From assembly GCA_021396245.1 (NCBI GenBank), contig WNYE01000085.1, positions 119,235 to 183,234 on the forward strand: DNA of 64,000 bases. The letters are read 5' to 3'. Below are positions 44,776 to 55,915 of the stretch, piece by piece (position 1 is the first letter of the stretch; each line of letters begins with the position of its first letter). Source of the stretch: Sporothrix humicola (taxonomy: Eukaryota; Ascomycota; Sordariomycetes; Ophiostomatales; Ophiostomataceae). The position numbers and the translations under genes are program-made. The notes beneath the pieces were generated by a model. It was not told the origin of the DNA and did no database searches. It worked only from the letters and a program-made list of their open reading frames with translations.

Positions 44776-45850
44776 TTACATGATCGTACAGCTGCCGCCT
44801 TCCCGGTCCTTCTTGACGCTGAGCGCAACGCGCGCCGCCTCGGTAAACGCTTCATTGACGCCCCGGTTGCGCATGGCCGAGCACTCCAGATACCGCATGG
44901 CGTTGATGCGCCGTGCCACCTCGAGGCCCTGGTCGTAGTTGATCATTGGCTTCTTCTCGCGTGCTGCGCCGTTGCCTGCCGCGCCGCCTGCTGCGTTGAT
45001 CTCCGAGCCGTTGGCGCCGTCTGGGTCGGTGCCAGACTTGGCAGCACCACCTGCGGCGGCATCATCTGCGTCCTCGTCACCACCCTCGCGCAGATCGCAC
45101 TTGAGCGCGACCAGAACAAGCTTCACGCCCGGGCAGTTGTCGGCAATCTCGCCGACCCATTTTGATTCGACGTTTTCGAGTGAGTCCTTGCTGTCGACGC
45201 TGTAGCAGAGCATGATAAGGTCGGTGTCGTCTGTTGGGCCATTGTTAGTACAGGGGCGTCAAAAAGCCATCCTGAAAGAGGCACTCACCGTATGAAAGAC
45301 TGCGTAACCGGTCAAACTCCTCCTGGCCGGCCGTGTCCCAAAGGGACAGCTCAATGTGCACATTGTCCACAAAGATATCTAGACAAGAAAAGCCCGTTAG
45401 TGTCCCATTCGCCTGCGACAATGCAGCGCTATTACACTCGCAACATACCGTGGACGTAGTTCTCGAAGACGGTGGGTTCGTAGACAGTCGGGAAGTAGCT
45501 AGAGAAGAAGAAAAACATGTGAGCAAGACAGGTCGCGGTCGATGATACCCTGCGAGCTGCAAAGGGGCTGCGGAATCAAACGGGAGGCCGCGCGGGGGTC
45601 CCTCGAGCCGTCGGGAAGGGAGATTCGGCAAACATACCCTCTGGTAAAGACATTCAACAATGACGTCTTGCCGCAAGCACCATCGCCTCTAGACAAAAGA
45701 AAGCATCATGTCAGCAATTTGTGATCCATTTGTCCGTCATCCATCGCGTGTCGCTGCATGCCGTCTCGCTTTATCGTCAGGGTGCCATCCAACTCACAGC
45801 AAGACCAGCTTGCGCTGCACCGTTTTGGAGCCACCACACAGGAGCGGCAT
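44776..45850 (-). CDS. RHO3: Rho3-type small GTPase
   Basis: The gene model is complement(join(44776..45230,45289..45378,45449..45498,45638..45688,45798..45850)), 232 aa in five exons; all four introns have GTRWGT-type donors and restore one frame. The G1 P-loop is GDGACGKTS (19-27), switch I carries TVYEPTVFENY (39-49), G3 is WDTAGQ (65-70), G4 is KCDL (125-128), and G5 is ECSAM. The C-terminus CTIM is a CaaX box for prenylation, so the protein should act at the plasma membrane. In fungi Rho3 directs polarised exocytosis and actin organisation at hyphal tips. The phrase EPTVFENYVHDIFVDN identifies the Rho3 subgroup. Residues 131-176 are a Gly/Ala/Asp-rich insertion at the Rho insert position, larger than I expect for the family. 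Confidence 0.94.
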
Positions 45851-47076
45851 TTTGTTCGAATTCGGAGAGAGGGAGCGGAACAAGAGAGATTCGGGGTATC
45901 AAGGAAGTCGGACGAGGTCGTCAGGACGTCGTCGTAGGGTAGGATTCGGTGCGCGGATCGCGACAGAAAGAAAACGGTGATCGTTCGAGATTGCGCGGGC
46001 GCGTTGTAAAGAGACAATGGACGATCGGAGGAGCAACTTATAACAAGCGTTCGGTGTTTCGATGTATTGGCGATGGGAGACGTAAAAGGCGAACTCGACT
46101 GCCGGCACGACAAATGGGCACAAAAGACGAGAAAGACAGAAGAGACAGGGAAAAGGGAGGACTGCCAGAAAATCGAAGACGACAAGGGGAACAAGGGACA
46201 AGGTTAGTTTGGATTGTCGTTGCGGCCCGCCAAAATGGATGGACTTGGGAGGGAGATTGACAATTAAGGTATGGAGCACGGAGCACACACACACTGGCAA
46301 AAGAATGGGGAGAAGGGGGGTGATCCGACAAGGGCAGGGAAGAAAATGGGAGAAAATCAGAGAGACAGAATGGGAATCGAGCAGAATCGAGGACAATCGA
46401 AGAAGGACCGGAAAATATGGAGAGGAATGGCAGATGGGAGATGGGAGTTCGGGAAGTGGAAAATGCAAGATTAAAATGAACTGGACAAGGAAGCAGGCCC
46501 TGGAGCCAGTAGGTCGCTGATGCCCCGGCGGCGTTGTCGCCAGAGGCGAGGGTTTGAGTAACGATGACACTGCGCGCTGGTGGGCAGGAGCGAAGCAGAG
46601 AGATGCGCGTTCCCCAAACAGGAAGGGGGGCGGTCCAGAAATTGGGCAACAACTGAACAAGAATTGGGGACTTTGCGAGAGTGAGGGTCGAGACAGAAGG
46701 AGCGACCGCGAAAACAACGCTAGCAGCAATACAACTCGTTATTACGTCGCAACTAGCAGGAGCGGCGCATGGAAAACTTTAACAAGAGCCTGCGAACAGG
46801 GTAAAATGATGGTAAAACTTAGGAAATTTTTAGGAGTTGTTTCGTCGACCAGATCCGCTGATTGGGTCCTGGAATACGGAGTACGAGAGAACAGACAACG
46901 CAGGCACACAGACATGCTAATGCCCACCCTCTTTTCCCAAACTGATCGTGCCTAATAATAGCGGAATGCGCCTTCCCGTTGGCGAGCTGCAGGGTGCGGG
47001 CACGCTGCGTGCAGGCAGGTACGGATGGACTAAGAAAAGGTAAAGGGAAAGAGCAACGAGCACATGCAATTCGTGA

Positions 47077-47077
<1 letters not shown>

Positions 47078-47120
<43 letters not shown>
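47078..47120. repeat. poly(A) run, 43 bases
   Basis: Homopolymer on the left of the N gap. The bases after it resemble those after the second run. Confidence 0.85.
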
Positions 47121-47122
<2 letters not shown>

Positions 47123-47214
47123 AAGATATATATTTTTGGCGAATTCAAGACAAAAAGCGCACACGTGTGGGGGACACCCACCATGAAAAAAAACAAAAAC
47201 AAAAAAAAAGGTGG

Positions 47215-47224
47215 NNNNNNNNNN
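47215..47224. other. assembly gap (10 N)
   Basis: Ten N characters; the only undefined bases in the window. Confidence 0.99.
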
Positions 47225-47312
47225 GGGTTGTGTTGGGTGGGGGCTGGGTGTTTTCTGTATTTTTGGTTTGTCATAATAAATTTTAATTTTAATTCCCATT
47301 TTTAAATTTAAA

Positions 47313-47318
<6 letters not shown>

Positions 47319-47361
<43 letters not shown>
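47319..47361. repeat. second poly(A) run, 43 bases
   Basis: Same length as the run at 47078 and followed by a similar sequence, suggesting one genomic run assembled twice. Confidence 0.85.
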
Positions 47362-47363
<2 letters not shown>

Positions 47364-48024
47364 AAGGTATCTCTTAGTGGCGCATTGCCATACAAAAGCT
47401 GCAACGTGTGAGCTGCACGCAACATGTACGAATACACATACATATTAAAAGGTGGATGCTGTTCGTCGTGTCCTTTTCTCTTCGCTGGCCGAAAGGAACA
47501 CAATAGGAATGAAATGCAGATTAATATTGGCGCCCCTCCACCCACATGACGTTGCGCAGTGGAAGTGGAATGCATTCAAATGGTTCTGCACGGCAGGAGC
47601 GAATAGTGGCCAAATAGTGACACTGCCATAGCATCTTCTTTCCCTTTTCGTCAACCATCGACTACATATGAGAGTCACAGCTCAAATAAAGTCCATCAAT
47701 AGAAGAATTAAGAAAAAAAATATCACAGTAACTATTAAATAAGAAAAGTGGGAAACTCCATGTGGCATATAAAAAAGGCAAGAAAAAAAAAAACATAAAC
47801 CCCACCACCCCTTCCAGCCATCATTTCCTTGTATGGTTTTGTTTTGCGAGTTTCCCATCCAAACATAACAAAAAAATAAAGCAAAATAAGAGACACATGT
47901 ACATATTTGCTTTCCTTGACGGATATCTTTTACGATTTTTTTTAGTCATTTTTTGCTTTTTGTTTTTATGTTATGCGCGCGCGCTGTCTTTCGCTATCGT
48001 TGCTCTAGATCGTCGTTTCGTCGT

Positions 48025-50916
48025 TTACATGACCGGAATGCCCTCGAACTCGTTGTAGCCGAGCGCCAGGTTCATGTTTTCTGAAAGAGAAGAAAAGTTA
48101 GTAAATACCCAACACAAGATTAGCATTGCCTAGATAAAAGAAAACTTACGCAAGCATTGGGTCGCGGCACCCTTGAGCAGGTTGTCAATCGTCGCGCAAA
48201 CAACAACGTGACGGCCAGACGAGTGGACCGCGAAGCCACCAATCTCAACACCGTGCTTGCCGCTGATCGACTTGACCAGCGGTGCCTCACCGACAACCTT
48301 GACCAGCTTCTCGCCGGCGTAGCGGTCCTGGTAGATCTGGCGGATGTCACGCGACGTCATGGCCGACTTGAGCGGGATGTGGATCGTGTGGTGGATGCCC
48401 TGGAACCAGACGGCGACGTGCGGCGTGAATGCCACGTTGTGGCCCAGCTGGTTGCTGATCTCGCGCTCGTGGATATGGTCCGTCAAGCTGTAGGGGATCA
48501 GGTTGTTCGTCAGCAGCTCAACGTCGTTCTTGGGCGACGGCTTGGTGCCGGCACCCGAGTAGCCACTGACACCGAAGATGACGGGTGTACCGCCGAGGTT
48601 GTCAAGCAGAGGTGCAATACCCAGCTGCGCCGCCGTTGCGTAGCAGCCGGGGTTCGAGATGAGGCTGGCGTTCTGGATCTCGCCGCGCTGGACCAGCTCG
48701 GGCAGACCGTAGGTCCACGACTTGTCGAAGCGGTAGTCGGCTGACAGATCAACAATCACGCTCTTGTCGGCGCTGGAGCTGTCGCGGCGCGCCTCCTGGA
48801 TGGCATCCACGTACGGCTTGCAGACACCGTTGGGTAGGGCCATAACCCAGCAGTCGACCTCGTTGCGGCTCTCCATGTCGCGGACCTCCTCGGGGCTCAG
48901 GTTCTCATAGGTGATGGCGCTCTTGTCGTAGCCCTTGAGCTGCTGGCCAGCCAGCTCGCGCGAGCTGACGTGCGTCAGGTCCAGGTACGGGTGGGCGTTA
49001 AGCAGAGCAATCAGGGCCTGGCCGGTGTAACCACGCGCGCCAATCAGGGCGACGCGTGCTGCCCGGCTGTTGGTGGCATTCTTTTTGCCCAAGGGCGGGT
49101 TGGGGTTCGTGGTGTCCTCGTCGATGCGGTTGACTCGTGACGTGTGGAAAGCGGCAGCGGATGTGCGGCGGTTGAAGAAGTGGGAAGAGGAGAAGGTAGA
49201 GAATGAGGAGGATGCGGTGACAGGGCGGCGGGCGGCAGTGGAGAAGGCGCGGGCCTGCTGCTGCTGCATGGGCGACGACTGCTGGAAGGCGGCGTTGGTA
49301 GCGGCCTTGACGGCAGCGGCGGCACCATCACTGCCAGCGCGCTCAGCAGCGCGCTGCAGACGGGCCTCAAGGTTGGCATCGCCCAGCATGGAGCGGCCGT
49401 GCTCGGAAAAGTCCTTCATGACCTGGACAATCTCGTCGCCGTCCTCGACGCCGTACCAGAAGAGCACGTTGCCGTTGCGGGCGACGCTACCGTCAGCCTT
49501 GTCAAAGAACCAGGTCAGGTTCTCGTCGTTCTCGTTGACGGTCCAGATCAGCTTGGGGAAGTCCTTGCGGATGGCCGTGAAGATGTTCTCGGCGACGTTA
49601 CCCAGCCAGCCCGACTTACTTATGGTCAGCGTGGCGAGGGTAGCAAACGGCCGGTCAGCAGAGGGAGGGAAGGCAATGGCCAGGGCGTTCATCTGCTCAT
49701 CATAGTAAGCGCGGAAGGGATTTTCGCGCAGGAACTCGACGTAGGTGTCGACAGTCTGGCGGGCGTTGGGGCCGTCGCGGTCGCGAAGCAGCACAGTCTT
49801 GAGCTGCTCAATGTCCGAGAAGGCGCTGACATCACTGGCCGAAACCAGCTTGGTACCACGGCGGATCAGGGTGCCGGCACCGGAGTCGGTGAACAGCTCC
49901 TTGTGCAGGTCCTGGGGACGAATAATGGCCACACTGGACTCACGCGGCAGCGTATCGAGCAGATCCTTGATCTCCCTGATCTTGAGGCGGGTGCCGAACT
50001 TGCACCACGACTGCGCCATGTACCAGTCGAACTCCTCGTCCAGGTTGATGGCCGAGATCTTGCCGCCCTCGCCGTCGAACAGACCGCCCTTCTCGGACAG
50101 GTAGACGACCTTGAGGGGCTCCAGAGCACGGGCGAGCTCGGCAGCAGCCACGTCGGCGTTGACGTTGAGCAGCTGGCCGGACTCGGTCCAGGCAAGAGAG
50201 GTCAGGACGGGCAGGAAGCGGTTGTTGATGGCGGCCTCGACGACGTCAGTAGCGACGCGGTTAACCTTGCCAACAAAGCCCCACTTCTCTTGGTTGAGGT
50301 AGTCGGCGTAAAAGACACCCGAGGTAATGGGGCGGGCGTGGATGCCGTAGTCCTCGAGGCGCTGGGTGAACTTGAGGTTCTCCTCCATGAAGAGCTTGCG
50401 GGCCACAGCCAGCGTAGGGCCGTCAGTGACACGGATGCCCTCCTCGAACTGGGGCTCAATGCCTGCATCCTCAAGCAACTTGTTGAGCTGGGGACCGGCA
50501 CCGTGGACAATAACCGGGTACAGGCCGACGTGGTAGAGGAACGCCAAGCTGGCGCATAGCTCGTCAAGGTAGTCAGTCAGAATGGCACCGCCAACCTTGA
50601 TCACGGCGAACTTCTGGGACGAGACGGAGGTAAAGTGAGAGAGGTACTGCTGGGCCTCGCGCTTGGAGCCAATGGAGCTGAGGGCCTGGATCATGAGGCC
50701 ACGGGTGCTGAGATCGGTCTGGCGGGCGGAGGAAGTCGAGATAGCACGGCGCTGGTGCTGGGACGAGGCATTGGCCGCCTTGAGGGCCGACAGGGAGGAG
50801 CGCTTGGTCGAGAGCGAGGACTGAGAACGGAGGGAAGCGGTCGAGACGGTGGACGGCCGAGACCGGACACAGCGACGGGCGCCGGCCCGGAGAGCACCAG
50901 ATGCGGTGGACAGCAT
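48025..50916 (-). CDS. ARG5,6: Arg5,6-type bifunctional acetylglutamate kinase / acetylglutamyl-phosphate reductase
   Basis: The gene model is complement(join(48025..48080,48150..50916)), 940 aa. The 69-nt intron (donor GTAAGT at 48149, acceptor TTTCAG at 48081) yields the C-terminus NMNLALGYNEFEGIPVM; without it the protein would end in an unrelated tail. Residues 1-65 are Arg/Ser-rich, a mitochondrial presequence. The acetylglutamate kinase domain begins near 105 (IKVGGAIL; VIVHGAGPQLN), followed by a GNAT-like segment (about 425-515; LTISKSGWLGNVAENIF). A low-complexity linker, likely the site of proteolytic processing, leads to the reductase domain from about 620 (GARGYTGQ NADP loop) with the catalytic Cys in NPGCYAT near 757. 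The polyprotein catalyses steps two and three of arginine synthesis in mitochondria. All expected motifs are present. Confidence 0.96.
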
Positions 50917-51486
50917 TTTTGGTTAATGCGGCAGGCAAAGAAAACGATGGTCGATACGTCCAATGGCAAAAGAAATAAGAGAAAAGAAAGAAAAGAGGCG
51001 AACTCGACGAGACGGAAGAGAAAGACGAAGGTGGGGGCGGTAGAGGAAGACGGAAATCCTCTGCCCTCTCGGCCGGCTGGCAGCTCCGTGTGCTGAAAAC
51101 GGGCGGGGCTCGAGAATGAGGGGTGAGTCGAGGGCTGGATGGATCAGACAGTTGACGATGTCTGGCCAAGAAAACAAAAAGAAAAGGAGAGGAGGGGAGA
51201 GGGAGAAGAAGGGGGAAAGAAAAGGGGAGGAAAGAGAGGAGGAGAAGGAGAAGAGATATTCAAGCTCAAGGGCGGAAACAGGGAAGGAGGAGGGAGTAGT
51301 CGATGGGGAGAGGGCAAGTGCGACCTGCAACCGAGAAAGGGAAAAAATGGCAAGTGCCAGGCGCAAGAGTCACGAACGTCCACTAAAGCAAGGTGGTGGA
51401 GGAGGAGCACCACAGTGCTAGAGAGGGGCAACTAAGAGTGTGCGTAGTGGGTGAAATCCAGTCATATGGGGTAAAAAATAAATGGT

Positions 51487-51509
51487 AAAAAAAAAAAAAA
51501 AAAAAAAAA
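51487..51509. repeat. poly(A) run, 23 bases
   Basis: Uninterrupted homopolymer in the Arg5,6 upstream region. Confidence 0.9.
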
Positions 51510-52733
51510 TAGATATGCCCGCTTGAGTGAAAAAATTCGACCAAAGTGAAAAAATTGGAGACCGATTTCGCTATTAGCTCCCCGCATGACGTGTCACCTG
51601 ATGAGGTTCGGCAACCAAAATACGCCAAAATACACCCAAATATACGAGAATGGGAAAGAGCAACACACGCGGAGTAAAAGACGCATAGAATCATGGAAAT
51701 CAAGTACTCAGGACCAGGTTAAGCAGGAGCAAAATTCGACGCTCCGTATAATTATCGGAGACACGATGATCATGGTTGCATCGCCGTGCATGAGGGAATA
51801 TGCCAAGTCGGCATATTCTGATGATATTTTGGGAGTTCTTGAATATTTTACGTCAATCCTCCACTTCGCCCATCCAGGAGAAGCAGGAGAAGCGACAGAG
51901 GAACAAAGCAACGAAACGTGGGAAAAGACGTTGGTGTCGATTATTACACGAGAGAAATAATACCTCATAACGAAGAAGAAGAGAACCAGAAAAGGAGCAA
52001 AAAGGACCGTTCCGATAAAAGGAGCTCGACAAGAAGCTCGCAAGCTCCTGCCGGCATTTGGAGCCCATATCCAGGATCATGTTTGTCCAAGCGGATCCAT
52101 CGTTACGTCACATGCAACTTGCTCGAAATCTGGCCCCAACGGCACACAAGATCAGCACACAAAGATGAAAAAGATAATGCACAAAAATCAGATATACATC
52201 TAACGAGTTTTATTAATACGAGTATAAACGCCTGTCATCCATCATACATACAGAGGTGTTGTCCCTGCCGTGCTGGCCAAGCAAAACGTTCCAAGAAAAA
52301 GGATCCTCTTTCCAAAAACATTTCCCAAGGCCGTGACAGAGAAACAGAAAAGCAAAATAGGTTTGTTGATGACAAGAGAACTGAAACCGACCGATGAAGA
52401 CAACCATGATACACAACAAGGATGCTGCGTTAAGAAAAAAATACAAATAAACATTTGTGGTAATAGACTGCACGAAAGACGCAGATGGTGTGCGAGACAA
52501 AAAGGGATACAAAAAAGACCATCGCAACCAAGAAACCAGAAACGGAAAACGTAGGAGACGGCCTCTGCTGCTCCATTTTTTAAATTCCCGGCTCCCACAG
52601 TTGCAAGTCTTTCCAACGCTCAGAAAAGTGATAACATAAAAAGCAAAGGACATTCATGAGAAGGCGTGGCTGTCCTCTACCAGCTTCCACGCGTCGAGCG
52701 TATGGCCGGCAACGATTGCCCGTGTTCGGGAAA

Positions 52734-52756
52734 CGTCGTCGTCGTCGTCGTCGTCA
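52734..52756. repeat. (CGT)n microsatellite
   Basis: Between seven and eight CGT units in the 3' flank of the R-SNARE gene. The minus strand reads poly-Asp in a short ORF that I do not consider a gene. Confidence 0.85.
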
Positions 52757-52895
52757 TGCCACCTGCTGTGGGTGGATGGGGTATCGAAGCAGCACGATGG
52801 CGTTGACAAAAGATCGTCCACATGAAAGTCGGCGGAGGCCGTGTCGAGTGCGAAAGGCAAGATTCAATATCGATAGAAACGTCAGGGAGAGACGT

Positions 52896-53924
52896 TTACT
52901 TGCGCGTAGCGACGACCGCCGGGACAACGATAACCAGGATGAGAATGATGATACCTGCGATCAGACACATGCGCATCTTCATGTCCTTCCACCACATTTG
53001 CTTGCGCACACGGTTGGCACCGCGACGGAAGCCTTGGGCCGAGACAGCCAGGTTGTCGGTCTTGTCTTGCAGGGCATCGAGGCGCTCACCACGCTGGGAG
53101 ACCTTGTTGATGTTGTCTCGCATCACACCGACGGTGTCGTCAATTTGCTAGATAGAGTTAGCATCATCCTAAAAAGTCTGAGCGCAGTTGCGAAGAAAGT
53201 CTGTCTGTCTGTTTGTCAAATGGATTGGCTGCGTGGTTTGGCAGGTGATACGGGGCCTTTCAAAGCGGGCGCACGGTCCATGTTGTGCTTTTTGTCGTTG
53301 TGGAAAGGAGGTTCGTCTCGCCCATCGATGGTCGGACATAGCCGTTGGCATCGCATCGATGAGATCAATTCCATTCCCAAAAGTCGATGCTCTCCATCAT
53401 CGTGGTGTCGGTATAGCGGCGTTGCGGATGCACCGGGCCGCCAGGCACCAGCATTTCGCAGCGCCCGCCGGCCATTCAACGAATTCCGTCGTCGCGACCA
53501 GCTCGAGAATGCGATAATGCAAATGCACCTGCAAATTCATCCAAAATAATCGGCATTCGTTATCGGTATGCGATTACATGAGAGTTGTCGATGGCGATGG
53601 CTTTCGATGGTGTATGGTCGTGTGTGCGAAATGTTTGTAATGGTGAATGGCCATGGCCCGGATTCGTCGGCGTCGTCACATGGGCTCTCTCCGCACGTCA
53701 CCACGCACGCAGTTTGATTCCAGCGCTTGCGAACCAGCCTCCCGACACCAACAGCAAACCTCATTTGACAAACAAGAGACAAACCTCAATCAGAAAAGAG
53801 AGACAGAAAACAAAAGAGAACATACTGCTTGCAACGCCTGTGTCCGCGAGCCACCAGCACCACCTTGTGCGGGAGCGGCCTCGCCGCTGGGGATGTAGGG
53901 GTCATAGGGGGCGTCCTCAGGCAT
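52896..53924 (-). CDS. SNC1: synaptobrevin-like R-SNARE (exocytic v-SNARE)
   Basis: The gene model is complement(join(52896..53147,53826..53924)), 116 aa. Exon 1 encodes a Pro/Gly-rich head ending in RTQALQA; exon 2 begins with QIDDTVGVMRDNINKV, the SNARE motif, with the zero-layer Arg52 in VSQRGERL. A membrane-proximal Trp pair (KQMWWKDMK) and one C-terminal membrane helix (about 93-114) complete a standard tail-anchored v-SNARE. It should sit on secretory vesicles and pair with plasma-membrane t-SNAREs at hyphal tips. The intron is 678 nt (donor GTATGT at 53825, acceptor ATCTAG at 53148), far longer than others in this window, but it falls between codons and the junction matches the family exactly. 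A long intron is therefore preferred over two genes. Confidence 0.93.
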
Positions 53925-55915
53925 GTTGGCGGTTTTTGGAGTGCGTGAGAAAAGAGGGTGAGTCGATGAGCGTGATCGAGAGGTAAAATGCGAAGTCGTT
54001 CGAATGAATGTAGGGCGAAAGCGATGCAAGAAAGGTTGCGCAAAAAGAGTGTTGTGATGTGTTTTGGTTGAGTTTGAGAGAGAATGGAATACGAAAGAGA
54101 GAAAGAAGGAGAGAAGGAAAAAGAGGAGAGGAGGACCAGGGAAAATAGGAAGGAGAGGAACAAGGAAGGAACAAATGGAGACGCCAGGGAGACAGGACCC
54201 AGCAGCAAGAGAAACGAGAAACTCGTCAGAAAACGGGGGACTGGGCAGGCGTGAGAGGGGCTGAAGCGCTGGAAAAAAGGTGGATGGGGGCGTGAGCGAT
54301 GAGCCCTTTCACAGGGGACCTGGGCCCGTCTTTTCCAGTCGTAGTCGCCTCGCCCGCCGCTAGAAGCTAATCCCCTTCGCCGCCCACCGCCCGTTTTAGA
54401 AACAAACACGAGTGGTTGGGGCGCTGGCGGCGTTGCCTGCCCAATAGCGCCAATTGTGGAAAGGCTCAGTTGCAGTTAGGAGGCCACGTCCTGAGCCAAG
54501 CGAAAACAAGGCCCATTCGCGCCTTCCCTGGACCAACGAACAGCGCCTGCAACGTCAACTAGAACAGGGAGAAAAATGGAAGGCGCATGGAAATCCTCCA
54601 TGGAAAGAGGGAAAAAACCAGCCACGGAAGGTACGTGGCATGTACCCGCGCTAGTGTCCTGGGCCAGTTTCTGTAGGAACGGCAACAAAAGATACTTTCA
54701 TTTCCAGATTCATCGCCATTGCTCTTAACACGACTACCTATCGCTTTTCGCTCCAATTCCCTGATAGGCGGGACCATGGAAGGCCGGAAAGAACATTCTT
54801 TCTAGCCAGAGGCGAACAAGGCAAGACACGGAAGGCACTGAACGGCAGGAACGAACGGAAGAGAGATGCTTAATGAGATTACAATACAAAATACGAGATC
54901 TCGAGATACGGGGGACGACGTTCTCAACATCCCACGCACCGTATGAGAGTAAAGATCTCTTACAAGACGCTACAGCGCTCTGAAGCACTTTGGCTCAACT
55001 AGCCCTAAAACGCGGCAGATTCCAGAAGAACGGGACGATGAAACAAACCTGCTACGAAAAAACAGCCAGTGACCAAACAGAAAAAGTCAAGCGACAAGAC
55101 CGGGCCGGGCATGGGATACAGGCGACGAAAAGAAAGAAAAAAACGGGCAGGGGGGCGCGAAAGAAGGAGAATCGATTGGCGAATGTGAGCGGAAGGCGGG
55201 TGTGGTGCAGTAGGAGAATCCCACGAGGCTTTTGGATGTTGCTTGGTGGCAGCAGCAGTACTTGGTCTACAGTATATTTTCGGTGGATCTAGAAGTACCG
55301 TGGTCTCCACCCGAGACAAGGCTACATTTCACACCAGATCTCCTCCGCCAAAAAGAAATGCCGCCGGTCGGCTGGGAAGCTTGCATGCCAGAGAGCTTAT
55401 TGTCTGGGGAAACCAGAGCTCATGGGGACGGGCTCCAGGCCATTCTGTTCTTAAAGATCGTGATCTTTCAAAAAAAAAAAAAAGGGAACAGCTGGCCTTG
55501 AGCTTCTCTGGGAAGATAACGATCATCAAAGATCGTCAGGTACATCGTGCAACGAAGCCGAATGCCAACCTAGCTGAGGCGGACTGGCCTGGCAAGACAT
55601 GACACAGACTTTGCGGATATCTAACGGTTTTCAGATGCCATAGGCAGGCGTAGCCATCGAGTTTATTGGTGTTGCTGTCCTGAGCAGCGATTATGATTTC
55701 TTCTGGTGTACTTTGTAGTTATATATGCAACTTGCGCCAGTCCCTCCTGCCATAAAATACAATGTAGATGTAAACGTTATAAAAAAAGAGAGAAATGAAA
55801 CCAAAAATAGCCGGCTATTGATAAAAGAGCCGCGGTCTGGCAGTGTTGAAACCAGATGTAAGATTAAGAAGGGACTTGAAGCTATGCAGCAGAGGATGAC
55901 AGACAAAAAAGCCGT
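53925..55915. other. intergenic region, 2 kb
   Basis: The block 54070-54290 is purine-rich on the plus strand, matching the leader of the R-SNARE gene. 54430-55700 has no coding ORF. A small palindrome (AAAGATC-GT-GATCTTT) lies at 55453-55468. The last 300 bases should be the lipoyl synthase 3' UTR. Confidence 0.5.

Larger units (their letters stand above)
45851..48024. other. intergenic region with assembly gap and two poly(A) runs
   Basis: The part next to RHO3 (45900-46500) is purine-rich on the plus strand, i.e. pyrimidine-rich on the RHO3 coding strand, as expected for its leader. 47078-47361 contains two 43-base A runs around a 10-N gap and is probably an assembly artefact. 47650-48024 is AT-rich and should hold the Arg5,6 3' UTR. 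No gene is supported. Confidence 0.55.
50917..52895. other. intergenic region, 2 kb
   Basis: Next to Arg5,6, the block 51165-51300 is purine-rich on the plus strand, so it is pyrimidine-rich in the Arg5,6 leader. An A23 run occurs at 51487-51509 and a (CGT)n repeat at 52734-52756. The right end should be the 3' UTR of the R-SNARE gene. There is no supported gene. Confidence 0.5.

Noticed and set aside
45899..46729. 276-codon minus-strand ORF upstream of RHO3
   Set aside because: Low-complexity translation of the pyrimidine-rich RHO3 leader strand.
49399..50559. 386-codon plus-strand ORF opposite Arg5,6
   Set aside because: Antisense shadow of a strongly conserved gene.
52656..53549. 297-codon plus-strand ORF across the R-SNARE 3' part
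   Set aside because: It overlaps the SNARE exon in antisense and spans intron and UTR; no recognisable domain.
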